The notes beneath the pieces are model-generated. The model saw only the letters and a program-made list of their open reading frames with translations. It made no database searches and had not been told where the DNA came from. From Sphingomicrobium marinum (GTDB taxonomy: Bacteria; Pseudomonadota; Alphaproteobacteria; Sphingomonadales; Sphingomonadaceae), in the NCBI RefSeq assembly GCF_026157105.1, contig NZ_JANPVQ010000001.1, positions 241,501 to 305,500 of the forward strand: 64,000 nucleotides of DNA, read 5' to 3'. Position numbers and translations under genes: made by a program. This document shows, one piece after another, positions 53,964-62,434 of the stretch (its first letter is position 1; every line of letters starts with the position of its first letter).

Positions 53964-55385
53964 ATGAACCCCCGCGACTTTCTATACCGCGACGGCATGC
54001 TCGACCCCGACGGGGCACGCGCGCTTGCCGCCACCCATCTCGCCGCCCACGACGACGGCGAACTTTATCTCCAGTATCGCACCAGCGAATCCTTCCTGTT
54101 CGATGATGGGCGGCTGAAGAACGCCGACTATTCGGGCGATGCCGGTTTCGGGCTGCGCGGGGTAAGCGGCGAAACCACCGCCTTCGCGCACGCCAACGAG
54201 ATCAGCGCCGCGGCAATTCAACGCGCCGCGCAGACGCTCAAATTGCTCGATCCACGCGACGGCGCAAAGGCTCCCGCGCCGCGCCGCACCAACACTGCCA
54301 TGTACGGCGCGGGCGATCCGCTGACGGCGGTTGCGTTCAAGGACAAGATCGCGCTGTGCGAAAAGATCGAAGCGGCAGCGCGCGCGCGTGACCCGCGGGT
54401 CGACCAGGTAAGCGTGATGCTGACCGGCAGCTGGAGCGTAATCGAGATCGTGCGCGCCGATGGCTTCACCGCAACCGACGTGCGCCCGCTCGTGCGGCTG
54501 GGCGTGCAGGTCGTCATGAAGGACGGCGACCGGCAGGAAAGCGGCTTCCATGGGCTTGGCGGTCGCTATCTCTACGACCGCCTGATGGACGAAGCGACGT
54601 GGAACCGCGCCATCGACGAGGCCATCCGCCAGGCCGACGTGAACCTGCGCAGCGTGGCGGCGCCCGCCGGCGAAATGGAAGTCGCGCTGGCGCCAGGCTG
54701 GTGCGGAGTTCTCCTCCACGAAGCGGTCGGGCACGGGCTCGAAGGCGATTTCAATCGCAAGGGTACCAGCGCTTTCTCGGGCCGCATCGGCGAACGCGTT
54801 GCCGCGCCCGGCGTGACCGTCATCGATGAGGGCGCGATCGCGGATCGCCGCGGCAGCCTGACCATCGACGATGAAGGCACGCCCACCGGTCGCACCGTCC
54901 TGATCGAAGACGGCATTCTCAAAGGATATCTGCAGGACCGGCTGAATGCGCGCCTGATGGGCATGGAACCGACCGGCAACGGTCGCCGCGAAAGCTTTGC
55001 CCACGCGCCGATGCCGCGCATGACCAACACCTTCATGCTGGGCGGCCAGGACGATCCCGAAGAACTGGTCAGCAGGGTCAAGGACGGCATCTTCGCCAAG
55101 AGCTTTGGCGGCGGCCAGGTCGACATCACCAGCGGCAAGTTCGTCTTCAGCTGCACCGAGGCCTACCGCGTCAAAAACGGCAAGATCGGCGATCCCGTGA
55201 AGGGCGCGACGCTAATCGGTGACGGGCCCACCGTCCTCACCAAGGTCAAGGGCATCGGCAACGACATGGAACTGGACGAAGGTGTCGGGCTGTGCGGGAA
55301 GGGCGGCCAGACCGTCCCAGCGGGCGTCGGCCAGCCCACCCTCTATGTCGACGGCATCACCGTGGGCGGCACCGAGGCGGCGTGA
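53964..55385 (+). CDS. tldD: metalloprotease TldD
   Basis: This 473-residue cytoplasmic protease subunit has the zinc motif HEAVGH at residues 252-257 followed by GLEGDFNRKGTSAFSG. The N-terminal domain contains the DDGRLK and GLRGV strands, and the C-terminus has the SGKFVFSCTEAY and GNDMELDEGVG segments. TldD works with TldE (PmbA) to degrade unfolded or modified peptides; the partner is not in this window. Its stop overlaps the DUF2007 start. Confidence 0.96.
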   Translation: MNPRDFLYRDGMLDPDGARALAATHLAAHDDGELYLQYRTSESFLFDDGRLKNADYSGDAGFGLRGVSGETTAFAHANEISAAAIQRAAQTLKLLDPRDGAKAPAPRRTNTAMYGAGDPLTAVAFKDKIALCEKIEAAARARDPRVDQVSVMLTGSWSVIEIVRADGFTATDVRPLVRLGVQVVMKDGDRQESGFHGLGGRYLYDRLMDEATWNRAIDEAIRQADVNLRSVAAPAGEMEVALAPGWCGVLLHEAVGHGLEGDFNRKGTSAFSGRIGERVAAPGVTVIDEGAIADRRGSLTIDDEGTPTGRTVLIEDGILKGYLQDRLNARLMGMEPTGNGRRESFAHAPMPRMTNTFMLGGQDDPEELVSRVKDGIFAKSFGGGQVDITSGKFVFSCTEAYRVKNGKIGDPVKGATLIGDGPTVLTKVKGIGNDMELDEGVGLCGKGGQTVPAGVGQPTLYVDGITVGGTEAA

Positions 55386-55588
55386 GCCTCGTCGAACTCA
55401 AACGCTTCGGCACCAAGGTAGAAGCCGATCTGGCCGGGCACCAGCTCGACCAGGAAGACATCCACTATGTCATCCTCGATGACGGGATGAACAACGTCTT
55501 TGGCGGCGCCGGGCTGATCGCCGTGCGCCTGATGGTGCTCGATGAGGACTATGACCGCGCCGCCGCGGTGCTCGCCGCGCTAGAGTAA
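55382..55588 (+). CDS. DUF2007 domain protein
   Basis: This 68-residue ferredoxin-like domain protein runs from ELKRFGTKVEADLAGHQLDQEDI to VRLMVLDEDYDRAAAVLAALE. DUF2007 is described as a putative signal-transducing (PII-like) domain, without a defined ligand. The GTG at 55382 overlaps the tldD stop (GTGA). It ends nine bases inside the convergent phosphatase-like gene. Confidence 0.85.
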   Translation: MSLVELKRFGTKVEADLAGHQLDQEDIHYVILDDGMNNVFGGAGLIAVRLMVLDEDYDRAAAVLAALE

Positions 55589-55987
55589 GTGTGCCACCGG
55601 GCTGATATCGTAGCCCGCCAGCGCCGCTTCCCTGATCAGCGCATCGCCTTCTTCGCCAGCTTCGGATCGCGCGATCGCGCTGGTCATGCATGACCGCATC
55701 CCCGAGCGGCAAAAAGCAAACACCTTGCCGTCCGCGCTGGCGAGCGCATCGCCCATCGCCTCGACATCGGCATGTTCGGGCCCGCGCGTCACAGGGATAT
55801 GATGGTAGGTCAGCCCGGCTGCCTCCACCGCATCTTCGATCGCGCCGCTCGTTGGCTGGCCGGGTTCCTCCCCGTCGGGGCGGTTGTTGATGATCGTGGT
55901 GAAGCCCGCTTCCTTGAGCGCTGCGACATCCTCGGGCTGGATCTGCGGGCCGACCGACAGGCGGTCGTTAAGCTGGCGTATTTGCAT
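55580..55987 (-). CDS. TIGR01244-family phosphatase/sulfurtransferase-like protein
   Basis: This 135-residue protein has the dual-specificity-phosphatase-like fold of the TIGR01244 family, also found as the N-terminal part of Blh-type sulfide enzymes. The nucleophile is Cys93 in AFCRSGMRS, with the NNRPDGEEPGQP loop upstream. The reaction is unknown, either phosphatase or sulfur transfer. The ATG at 55987 lies inside the last codons of recQ (20-base overlap), so it is probably coupled to it; the longer frame upstream is a recQ shadow. Confidence 0.82.
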   Translation of the reverse strand: MQIRQLNDRLSVGPQIQPEDVAALKEAGFTTIINNRPDGEEPGQPTSGAIEDAVEAAGLTYHHIPVTRGPEHADVEAMGDALASADGKVFAFCRSGMRSCMTSAIARSEAGEEGDALIREAALAGYDISPVAHLL

Positions 55988-57737
55988 CAATATCCTCCAC
56001 GGCCTTGAGGAGCGAACTCCCGTATTTCTCCAGCTTCTTATCGCCGACGCCTTCGATTTGCGACAGCATGGCAAGCGTGGTCGGGCGGGTCGCCGCCACC
56101 GCGCGAAGCGTGGAGTCATGGAACACAACATAAGGCGGGACGCCCTGTTCCGTCGCAATGTCGCGCCGCCATGCGCGCAGCGCCTCGAAGCCGGGATCGT
56201 GCGGATAGTCCGCTGCCGTGCGCTTGGCCGCCTTGCGCTTGGGCGGCACGGCAATCACCAGCTTTTCGCCGCCGATCAGGATCGGCTTGGCGGCCGGGCC
56301 GAACGAAAGCCCGCCATAGCTGTCGGCGCGCAGCGCGTCGCGGGCAAGCAATGAGCGCGCAACCGGCTTGATGAGCGCAAGTTCTTCGTCTTCGGCGATC
56401 CCGAACACGCTCAGATGATTGTGGCCGTTGCTGATAACCTTCTCGGTCTCCTTGCCCGCCAGCACATCGGCCAGGTGCCCGACGCCAAAGCGCATCTCGG
56501 TACGGAACGCCGCACTGAGCAATTTCTGCGCCACTACGGTGACGTCGATAGTCGGCGGCGGGTCGATACAGTTGTCGCAATTGCCGCAGATCTCGGGCGG
56601 ATCCTCGCCAAAATGTTTGAGCAGGATTGCGCGCCGACAGGTCGCAGCCTCGACAAAGGCGGCCATCGCGTTCAGCCGCGCACGTTCTTCGTGGCGACGA
56701 CCCTCTTCGGTCTCGGTCTCGATCCGCTGGCGGGCGCGGGCGAAGTCTTCGGCGCCCCAGAACAGCCAGGCTTCGGCAGGTTCGCCATCGCGCCCCGCGC
56801 GGCCGGTTTCCTGGTAATAGGCCTCGATCGACTTGGGCACGCCGGCATGGGCGATGAAGCGCACGTCCGGCTTGTCGATCCCCATGCCGAAGGCGATCGT
56901 CGCCGCCATCACCATGTCCTCGGAGGCAACGAAAGCTTCCTGGTTGGCTTGGCGCACCGGCTTGTCGAGCCCGGCATGATAGGCCCCACTCGTACGCCCC
57001 GTCTCGCGCAACTGCTCGGCGACGCGGTCAGCCTGCGCGCGGCTCGGGCAATAGACGATGCCTGCGCCCTCATGCGCCTTGGCGAGCCGTTTGAGCTGGC
57101 TGGGCAGACCCGATCGCGGGACGACGTGATAGCGTATGTTGGGCCGGTCGAAGCCCGCGACGATCAGCCCCTCTTCCTCGATCCCCAGCTGGGTGAGGAT
57201 GTCGGCGCGCGTGCGCTTGTCGGCGGTGGCGGTGAGCGCGAGACGCGGCGCCCCGAAATGATCGAGCAGCGGACGCAGCAGGCGGTAATCGGGCCTAAAA
57301 TCATGCCCCCATTCGCTCACGCAATGCGCCTCGTCGATGGCGAAGAGCGATATGCGCGCCTGCTCCAGCAGCCGCCCGAATCCGTCGGTCGTCGCCCGCT
57401 CGGGCGCGACATAGAGCAGGTCCAGGTCACCCCGCACGAAGTCGTCCTGCACCTTACGCCAGTCATCGCTCAGCGAGGTGAGCGACGCCGCCTTCATCCC
57501 GTTTTCGGTGGCCGAACGCACCTGGTCCTGCATCAACGCGATCAGCGGCGAAATGACGATGCACGTCCCCTGCTTGGCGACGGCGGGCAGCTGGTAACAG
57601 AGCGATTTCCCCGCCCCCGTCGGCATCACCGCGAGCGTATTTCGGCCCGCCATGACCCGATCGACCACATCCCCCTGCACCCCGCGAAACGAGGAAAAGC
57701 CGAAGACGTCGTGGAGGATTTGGTGGGGGTCGGTCAT
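55968..57737 (-). CDS. recQ: ATP-dependent DNA helicase RecQ
   Basis: This 589-residue 3'-5' helicase acts in recombination repair. The core has Walker A PTGAGKSLCYQLPA, DEAHCVSEWGHDFRPDYR and the ATGRAGRDG-like motif VI (QETGRAGRDGEPAEA). The zinc-binding RQC part has CRRAILLKHFGE...CGNCDNC, then a winged helix and one C-terminal HRDC domain (about 510-585). The ATG overlaps the upstream lipoprotein gene (ATGA). A diverged copy of its first 47 bases lies 0.5 kb upstream. Confidence 0.96.
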   Translation of the reverse strand: MTDPHQILHDVFGFSSFRGVQGDVVDRVMAGRNTLAVMPTGAGKSLCYQLPAVAKQGTCIVISPLIALMQDQVRSATENGMKAASLTSLSDDWRKVQDDFVRGDLDLLYVAPERATTDGFGRLLEQARISLFAIDEAHCVSEWGHDFRPDYRLLRPLLDHFGAPRLALTATADKRTRADILTQLGIEEEGLIVAGFDRPNIRYHVVPRSGLPSQLKRLAKAHEGAGIVYCPSRAQADRVAEQLRETGRTSGAYHAGLDKPVRQANQEAFVASEDMVMAATIAFGMGIDKPDVRFIAHAGVPKSIEAYYQETGRAGRDGEPAEAWLFWGAEDFARARQRIETETEEGRRHEERARLNAMAAFVEAATCRRAILLKHFGEDPPEICGNCDNCIDPPPTIDVTVVAQKLLSAAFRTEMRFGVGHLADVLAGKETEKVISNGHNHLSVFGIAEDEELALIKPVARSLLARDALRADSYGGLSFGPAAKPILIGGEKLVIAVPPKRKAAKRTAADYPHDPGFEALRAWRRDIATEQGVPPYVVFHDSTLRAVAATRPTTLAMLSQIEGVGDKKLEKYGSSLLKAVEDIDANTPA

Positions 57738-58174
57738 TGTCGTGAGGCAGCCAGTTCAACGTACAAGCGCCCATAAAGCGAGGTACAGGAGTAGCTCGAC
57801 TTGCCCCCTGCCGTGCGGTGCACAGTGAAATCGTCTCTCAGGTTCGCCACGACAAATCGCTCGTCGTTCTGAAAAGCAGATATCTGTAGATAGGACTCAT
57901 GTCGTCCGGTCGAGCCGACGCTAAGTATTGCCTCCGCGTCTAGGTTAGGGTCGGAAAAGCGGCGATCAAACTCAAACCCTGGAACGGTTCCAACAACTGG
58001 CCCGCCGCCGGTACGAAGATCCCCGTCTTGCAGCTCCGACAGCCCCGCCTGTTGGAGAAAATCCTGCCATTCACTTTCATTATGAACTTCGACGTGCGCT
58101 ACCTTTGTGCAGTGCTCTTCATTCGACGTGCAGGCCGTCAGCAACGGTGTCGCGACCAATGCCAGCGTGCGCAT
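57734..58174 (-). CDS. hypothetical lipoprotein, probably acquired
   Basis: This 146-residue protein has a lipoprotein signal ending in LLTAC (lipidated Cys15) and a soluble domain without a recognised family; two further cysteines may pair. AAAGGA lies ten bases before the ATG at 58174. The same frame is open upstream to a GTG at 58249 that belongs to a relic of the recQ start, so a longer product is possible. A hand count over 57781-58140 gives about 56% G+C, against 63-70% in sampled neighbouring lines, which suggests foreign origin. Confidence 0.65.
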   Translation of the reverse strand: MRTLALVATPLLTACTSNEEHCTKVAHVEVHNESEWQDFLQQAGLSELQDGDLRTGGGPVVGTVPGFEFDRRFSDPNLDAEAILSVGSTGRHESYLQISAFQNDERFVVANLRDDFTVHRTAGGKSSYSCTSLYGRLYVELAASRQ

Positions 58175-58202
58175 CGGAAAGCGTCCTTTGGTTGCTGAAG
58201 AA

Positions 58203-58249
58203 GTGGACAAGCCGAAGACATCGTTTGGTTGTTGGTGCGTGTCGGTCAC
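58203..58249 (-). repeat. relic copy of the recQ 5' end
   Basis: Read on the minus strand from 58249, 35 of 47 bases match the first 47 bases of recQ (57737-57691). The copy translates to VTDTHQQPNDVFGLS, beside MTDPHQILHDVFGFS in RecQ. It carries no helicase beyond that point. It lies just upstream of the lipoprotein gene, so the two copies bracket it. Confidence 0.75.
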
Positions 58250-58323
58250 AGGCCCAGCCTTTCCAGCTTCACCGCGCACACGCAAGCTTGCATCGCGATT
58301 CACCGCCCGCCACAGTCACCTCG

Positions 58324-59781
58324 ATGACCGTTTGCGTAGATATGGGAACCGACCCGCTCGGAAAATCGGTGACCGTCGATCTTGAAGAGCTGCTTGCGAC
58401 GCGTTTGCTCGTGCAGGGCAATTCGGGGAGCGGGAAGTCGCATCTGCTCCGCCGCTTGCTCGAAAAGTGCGCGGGGCAGGTGCAGCAGGTCGTCATCGAT
58501 CCCGAGGGCGAATTCACCACGCTCGGCGACAAATATGGCCATGTCGCGATCGAGGCCGCTGAGCATAGCGAGAGCGAAATTGCCAAGCTCGCCGTGCGCA
58601 TCCGTGAACATCGCCTGTCGGTGGTGCTGAGCCTCGAAGGGCTGGAGACGGACGGGCAGATGCGCTGCGCCGCCAGCTTCCTGAATGCCCTGTTCGATGC
58701 CCCGCGCGAGTTCTGGTATCCCGCGCTGATCGTGGTTGACGAAGCGCAGATGTTCGCCCCCACCGGCGGCGGCGAGGTACCCGAGGACGTGCGCCGCGCC
58801 AGCCTGTCGGCGATGACCAACCTGATGTGCCGCGGGCGCAAGCGCGGGCTCGCCGGCATTATCGCCACGCAGCGGCTTGCCAAGCTGGCCAAGAATGTCG
58901 CGGCGGAGGCCTCCAATTTCCTCATGGGCCGGACTTTTCTCGATATCGACATGGCGCGCGCCGCCGATCTGCTCGGCATGGAACGCCGCCAGGCCGAAGC
59001 GATCCGCGATCTGGAACGCGGGCAGTTCTTGGGCCTTGGCCCCGCCATCACGCGGCGGCCGCTAAAGGTAATGATCGGCGCGGTCGAAACCGGCCCGCGC
59101 GAGGGCACGCCAACGCTCATGCCGCTCCCTGAACCCGCCGAGAATGCCGAGAGCCTATTGTTCGACGGAATCGAGGATGCACCCGCGCCCGCCCCGCCGC
59201 CAAAACCCGAACTCAAGCCGCTGCCGTCCGAAGCGCTGATGGCCGAGCTTGCCGCCAGCGCCGCCGCCAAGCAGGCTGCGCCAAAGGAGGAGGCACCCGC
59301 CAAATCGGACGACGAGATCGAAACCGTGGTCACCGCGGCGCTTCGCGACATTGTCACGGACGAAGCGAGCGCGGGGCGCAATGCGTCGATCCTCTACCAG
59401 GATTTCACCGTGCGCTGCCGGATGGGCGGGATCGGCCTGCCGCCGCTCGATCTCGCCGGGTTCACCCGTCGCCTCTCCGCCGCGCGCGCGGGCATTTTTG
59501 AGGCGCCCGATGCTGAATATGGCGATGCGCTCGCGGTGGCCGAGGGGCTGCCCGAGGATATGCTCGGCCCCTATCTCCTCCTCGCGCGCGCCGCGCGCGA
59601 CGGCGCGCCGAGCCCGAGCGACGAGGAACTCGCCGACTGCTACGGCACCGCAAGCCTGGCGCGCGCCCGCCGCCTGCTGGACTATATGGAAGAACGCGAC
59701 CTCATCGTCGCCCGCACCGATCTCGGCGGAAAGCGGAGTATCGCGATACCCGCACTAGGCTGGGCGACGACGGCGGCTTAG
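58324..59781 (+). CDS. HerA-like (DUF87) ATP-binding protein
   Basis: This 485-residue protein has a HerA/FtsK-type ATPase domain with Walker A GNSGSGKS (residues 32-39) and Walker B ALIVVDEAQMF. A conserved IIATQRLAKLAKNVAAEASNF sensor region follows. After about residue 270 comes an Ala/Pro-rich linker and a helical C-terminal domain. HerA-like ATPases move DNA, but stand-alone members like this are uncharacterised, and I see no NurA partner. The ATG at 58324 starts the conserved domain. It meets the SRPBCC gene tail to tail with a 4-base overlap. Confidence 0.82.
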   Translation: MTVCVDMGTDPLGKSVTVDLEELLATRLLVQGNSGSGKSHLLRRLLEKCAGQVQQVVIDPEGEFTTLGDKYGHVAIEAAEHSESEIAKLAVRIREHRLSVVLSLEGLETDGQMRCAASFLNALFDAPREFWYPALIVVDEAQMFAPTGGGEVPEDVRRASLSAMTNLMCRGRKRGLAGIIATQRLAKLAKNVAAEASNFLMGRTFLDIDMARAADLLGMERRQAEAIRDLERGQFLGLGPAITRRPLKVMIGAVETGPREGTPTLMPLPEPAENAESLLFDGIEDAPAPAPPPKPELKPLPSEALMAELAASAAAKQAAPKEEAPAKSDDEIETVVTAALRDIVTDEASAGRNASILYQDFTVRCRMGGIGLPPLDLAGFTRRLSAARAGIFEAPDAEYGDALAVAEGLPEDMLGPYLLLARAARDGAPSPSDEELADCYGTASLARARRLLDYMEERDLIVARTDLGGKRSIAIPALGWATTAA

Positions 59782-60224
59782 TCTTCGACTGCCTTGGCAA
59801 GCTCGTCGAGCGCGAGCGGCCAGTTTTCGGCGTGCGCATTGCGCGATACCTTGTTTGGGAATCCGGAGTGGGTGAGGCGCACGCAAGTGCCGCCCTTGAC
59901 CGCGTCCAGCGCGATCCGGAGGATCGTTTCGGCACCCTGCGTCCCATCGGCTCTGCCATCGCCGGTGAGCCATGTCATCTCCACAAGCCTGTTGGTTTCC
60001 AAGGTTAGGAAACGCCCGTAATGGGGGTGCCGACCCCACTCGTCGCGATTATAGAAGAAGAAGGGCTGCCCCGATTTAACCTGCATGACCAGGGTGCCCG
60101 TCTGCGCGAACCAGCGGTCGAACCCGGTGGTCCACGCCTCGAACAAGGCTTCGGGCGAGGCTGCAACGATGCGCTCGCAACTGCACGAAAATGGTCGATT
60201 GTTATGGTCCGGGCGCGGGATCAT
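59778..60224 (-). CDS. SRPBCC/AHSA1-family protein
   Basis: This 148-residue START-like (helix-grip) domain protein has the AHSA1-type pattern: ERIVAASPEALFEAWT at the start, GRFLTLETNRLVEMTWLTG in the middle, and a C-terminal helix. The family binds hydrophobic ligands or activates Hsp90-like chaperones, but here the function is unknown. It lies 46 bases after the Atm1-type exporter gene on the same strand. Confidence 0.83.
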   Translation of the reverse strand: MIPRPDHNNRPFSCSCERIVAASPEALFEAWTTGFDRWFAQTGTLVMQVKSGQPFFFYNRDEWGRHPHYGRFLTLETNRLVEMTWLTGDGRADGTQGAETILRIALDAVKGGTCVRLTHSGFPNKVSRNAHAENWPLALDELAKAVED

Positions 60225-60270
60225 GTTGCGCAGACACTATCTTGCGCATCGCTTCGCCGCAATAAAGTGC

Positions 60271-62085
60271 CTATTCCGCCGCCTGCTCCAGTTCGCGCTC
60301 GGCCTGCTGGCGCGTCCAGAGCTCCGCGTAAATCCCGCCTTGCGCCATCAGCGCGTCATGCGTGCCGCGTTCGGCGACCTTGCCATCGTCGAGCACAACG
60401 ATCTGGTCGGCGCCGACGATGGTGCTGAGGCGGTGGGCGATGACGATGCTGGTGCGCTTGCGCATGACGCGGTCGAGGGTGGACTGGATCGCTTCCTCGG
60501 TGCGGCTGTCCAATGCGCTGGTGGCCTCGTCGAGAATCAGGATGGGCGGGTCTTTTAACAGCGTGCGGGCGATGGCCACGCGCTGCTTCTCGCCGCCCGA
60601 CAATTTCAGCCCGCGTTCGCCCACCTTGGTGTCGTAGCGTTCGGGCAGTTTTTCGATGAAGCTGTCGATGCTCGCGCCCTTGGCGGCTTCGCGCACCGCG
60701 GCGTCATCAGCATCCTCGCGGCCATATCCGATATTGTAGCCGATCGTGTCGTTGAACAGCACCGTGTCCTGCGGGACGATCCCGATCGCCTCGCGCAGGC
60801 TCTCCTGCGTCACGCCCGAAATGTCCTGCCCGTCGATGCAGATGCGCCCGCCTTGCACGTCGTAGAAACGGTACATCAGCCGCGCCAGCGTGGACTTGCC
60901 CGCGCCCGATGGCCCCACCACCGCAAGGCTGGTGCCAGCGGGGATCGTGAAGCTCACGCCTTTCAAAATCTCGCGCCCGTCCTCGTAGGAGAAATGCACG
61001 TCCTCGAAGCTGACATCGCCATCGTCGACCACCAGCGGCGCGGCGTCTGCGCGGTCCTCGATCTCGGCGGGCGTATCGAGCAGGTCGAACATCTTTTCCA
61101 TGTCGATCAGCCCCTGCTTGATCGAACGATAAACCCAGCCGAGCATGTTCAATGGCCGGAAGAGCTGGAGCAGCAGCGAATTCACCAGCACCACGTCACC
61201 TGGCGTGAAGCGTCCCGTCGACCAACCGTACACGGTATAGGCCATCGCCCCGCCCAGCATGATCGTGGTGATGATCGCCTGCCCCGCGTTGAGCCAGGCA
61301 AGGCTCGTCTCCGTCTTCACCGCGGCGTCGGTATAGGCGACGATTGCCTTGTCGTAGCGCCTGGCCTCGCGTTCTTCGGCGCCGAAATATTTTACCGTTT
61401 CGTAGTTCAGCAGGCTGTCGACCGCGCGCTGGGCGGCCTGCTGGTCGACCTCGTTCATTTCGCGCCGGATGGCGACGCGCCACTCGGTCACCTTGCGCGT
61501 GAAGCCGATATAGACGGCGACCATCGCCAGCGTCGCGGCGGTCAGCCCCCATCCAAACTGGACGGTGAAGATGATGCAGATGCCGGCGAGCTCGATGAAG
61601 GTCGGCGCGATGTTGAACAGCACGAAGTAGAGCATGCTGTCGATGCTCTTGGTGCCGCGCTCCACGATCCGCGTCAGACTTCCGGTGCGGCGTTCGAGGT
61701 GGAATCGCAGGCTCAGCCTGTGGATATGGCGAAACAGCTGCTGCGCGAGTTTGCGCGCGGCATTCTGGCCCACGCGCTCGAAAATCGCGTTGCGCAACTG
61801 GTCGACCAGCGTCGAGAGCACGTAGAGCACTGCATAGCCCGCCACCGTACCCGCCACGATGGTGAAGGCGGCATTCTCGACCGCCATGCCATCAATGATC
61901 GCCTTGTAGGCAAAGGGAACAGTGAGCACCGCCGCCTTGCTGGCCAACACCAGCAGGACCGCAATGACGACGCGCGCCTTCAGCCCGGTTTCGCCTTTGG
62001 GCCAGAGCATGGGGAGAAAACGCCACAGCGTTCTGAGGCTGCCGCCATCCTCTGAGGGTTTGGAAGAAGAGGATCCGCGCGCCAT
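60271..62085 (-). CDS. Atm1-type ABC exporter (membrane and ATPase fused)
   Basis: This 604-residue half-transporter works as a homodimer. Residues about 30-330 hold six membrane helices, with the exporter motif KYFGAEEREARRYD after NYETV. The ATPase follows: Walker A GPSGAGKST, signature LSGGEKQR and Walker B LILDEATSALD. The NYETVKYFGAE stretch is characteristic of Atm1/ABCB7 proteins, which export glutathione-linked sulfur or metal species; that substrate is inferred. It is divergent from the PspC unit. Confidence 0.9.
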   Translation of the reverse strand: MARGSSSSKPSEDGGSLRTLWRFLPMLWPKGETGLKARVVIAVLLVLASKAAVLTVPFAYKAIIDGMAVENAAFTIVAGTVAGYAVLYVLSTLVDQLRNAIFERVGQNAARKLAQQLFRHIHRLSLRFHLERRTGSLTRIVERGTKSIDSMLYFVLFNIAPTFIELAGICIIFTVQFGWGLTAATLAMVAVYIGFTRKVTEWRVAIRREMNEVDQQAAQRAVDSLLNYETVKYFGAEEREARRYDKAIVAYTDAAVKTETSLAWLNAGQAIITTIMLGGAMAYTVYGWSTGRFTPGDVVLVNSLLLQLFRPLNMLGWVYRSIKQGLIDMEKMFDLLDTPAEIEDRADAAPLVVDDGDVSFEDVHFSYEDGREILKGVSFTIPAGTSLAVVGPSGAGKSTLARLMYRFYDVQGGRICIDGQDISGVTQESLREAIGIVPQDTVLFNDTIGYNIGYGREDADDAAVREAAKGASIDSFIEKLPERYDTKVGERGLKLSGGEKQRVAIARTLLKDPPILILDEATSALDSRTEEAIQSTLDRVMRKRTSIVIAHRLSTIVGADQIVVLDDGKVAERGTHDALMAQGGIYAELWTRQQAERELEQAAE

Positions 62086-62138
62086 TGCCTATGCAAGTAA
62101 GGTGGAGGCTCTCGAGCCGCAAGATTTCCCGTTCATCA

Positions 62139-62155
62139 TTGGGAAAGTTTCCCAA
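62139..62155. promoter_or_regulatory. 17-bp palindrome, candidate activator site upstream of the sigma-54 promoter
   Basis: TTGGGAAAGTTTCCCAA is a perfect 8+1+8 palindrome. Its centre lies about 95 bases upstream of the -12 element at 62241-62245, the normal distance for an enhancer-binding activator of sigma-54 promoters such as PspF. It also lies close to the divergent Atm1-type gene start at 62085. Confidence 0.6.
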
Positions 62156-62229
62156 CCCTTCGCAGGAAATACCACCAACCTTTGCATGGCGGAAGGCCGT
62201 CGCACTGAAAAACAACAACTTTTTCAAAT

Positions 62230-62245
62230 TGGCACGGCAGTTGCA
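62230..62245 (+). promoter_or_regulatory. sigma-54 (-24/-12) promoter of the PspC unit
   Basis: TGGCACGGCAGTTGCA fits the sigma-54 consensus TGGCACG-N4-TTGCA at every defined base. It lies 50 bases before a 36-codon gene with a strong ribosome-binding site, followed by pspC. Phage-shock genes are sigma-54-dependent in E. coli, which makes the context coherent. Confidence 0.82.
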
Positions 62246-62294
62246 ATGTGTAGGGCGAGCCCAAACGGGGGCTCAACAAAAAGGAGAAAAGACA

Positions 62295-62405
62295 ATGTTT
62301 GCCCAGGTTTCCAACGCTCGCGAAATGATCATCACGGTCGCTGCTTCGCTGTTTGCTGCTTATGTTTTTGTTGGTTCGACCATCGGTGCGACGCCGATCG
62401 CCTAA
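62295..62405 (+). CDS. 36-residue single-pass membrane peptide
   Basis: This small gene has an excellent AAGGAG ribosome-binding site seven to ten bases before the ATG. The peptide is one hydrophobic helix (about residues 10-33, ITVAASLFAAYVFVGS) after a short amphipathic start. I recognise no family. It lies 50 bases behind a sigma-54 promoter and 29 bases before pspC, so it looks like a phage-shock-linked membrane peptide; that is inference. Confidence 0.72.
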   Translation: MFAQVSNAREMIITVAASLFAAYVFVGSTIGATPIA

Positions 62406-62434
62406 GCCGACGTCACCCCAATCAAGGAGAAGAA

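Noticed and set aside
53982-55004. 340-codon minus-strand frame opposite tldD
   Set aside because: Antisense shadow of a complete tldD with an intact zinc motif.
56415-57776. 453-codon plus-strand frame opposite recQ
   Set aside because: Antisense shadow of recQ. It has no ribosome-binding site or domain.
60853-62055. 400-codon plus-strand frame opposite the Atm1-type exporter
   Set aside because: Antisense shadow. The His/Arg-rich composition mirrors the exporter's codons.
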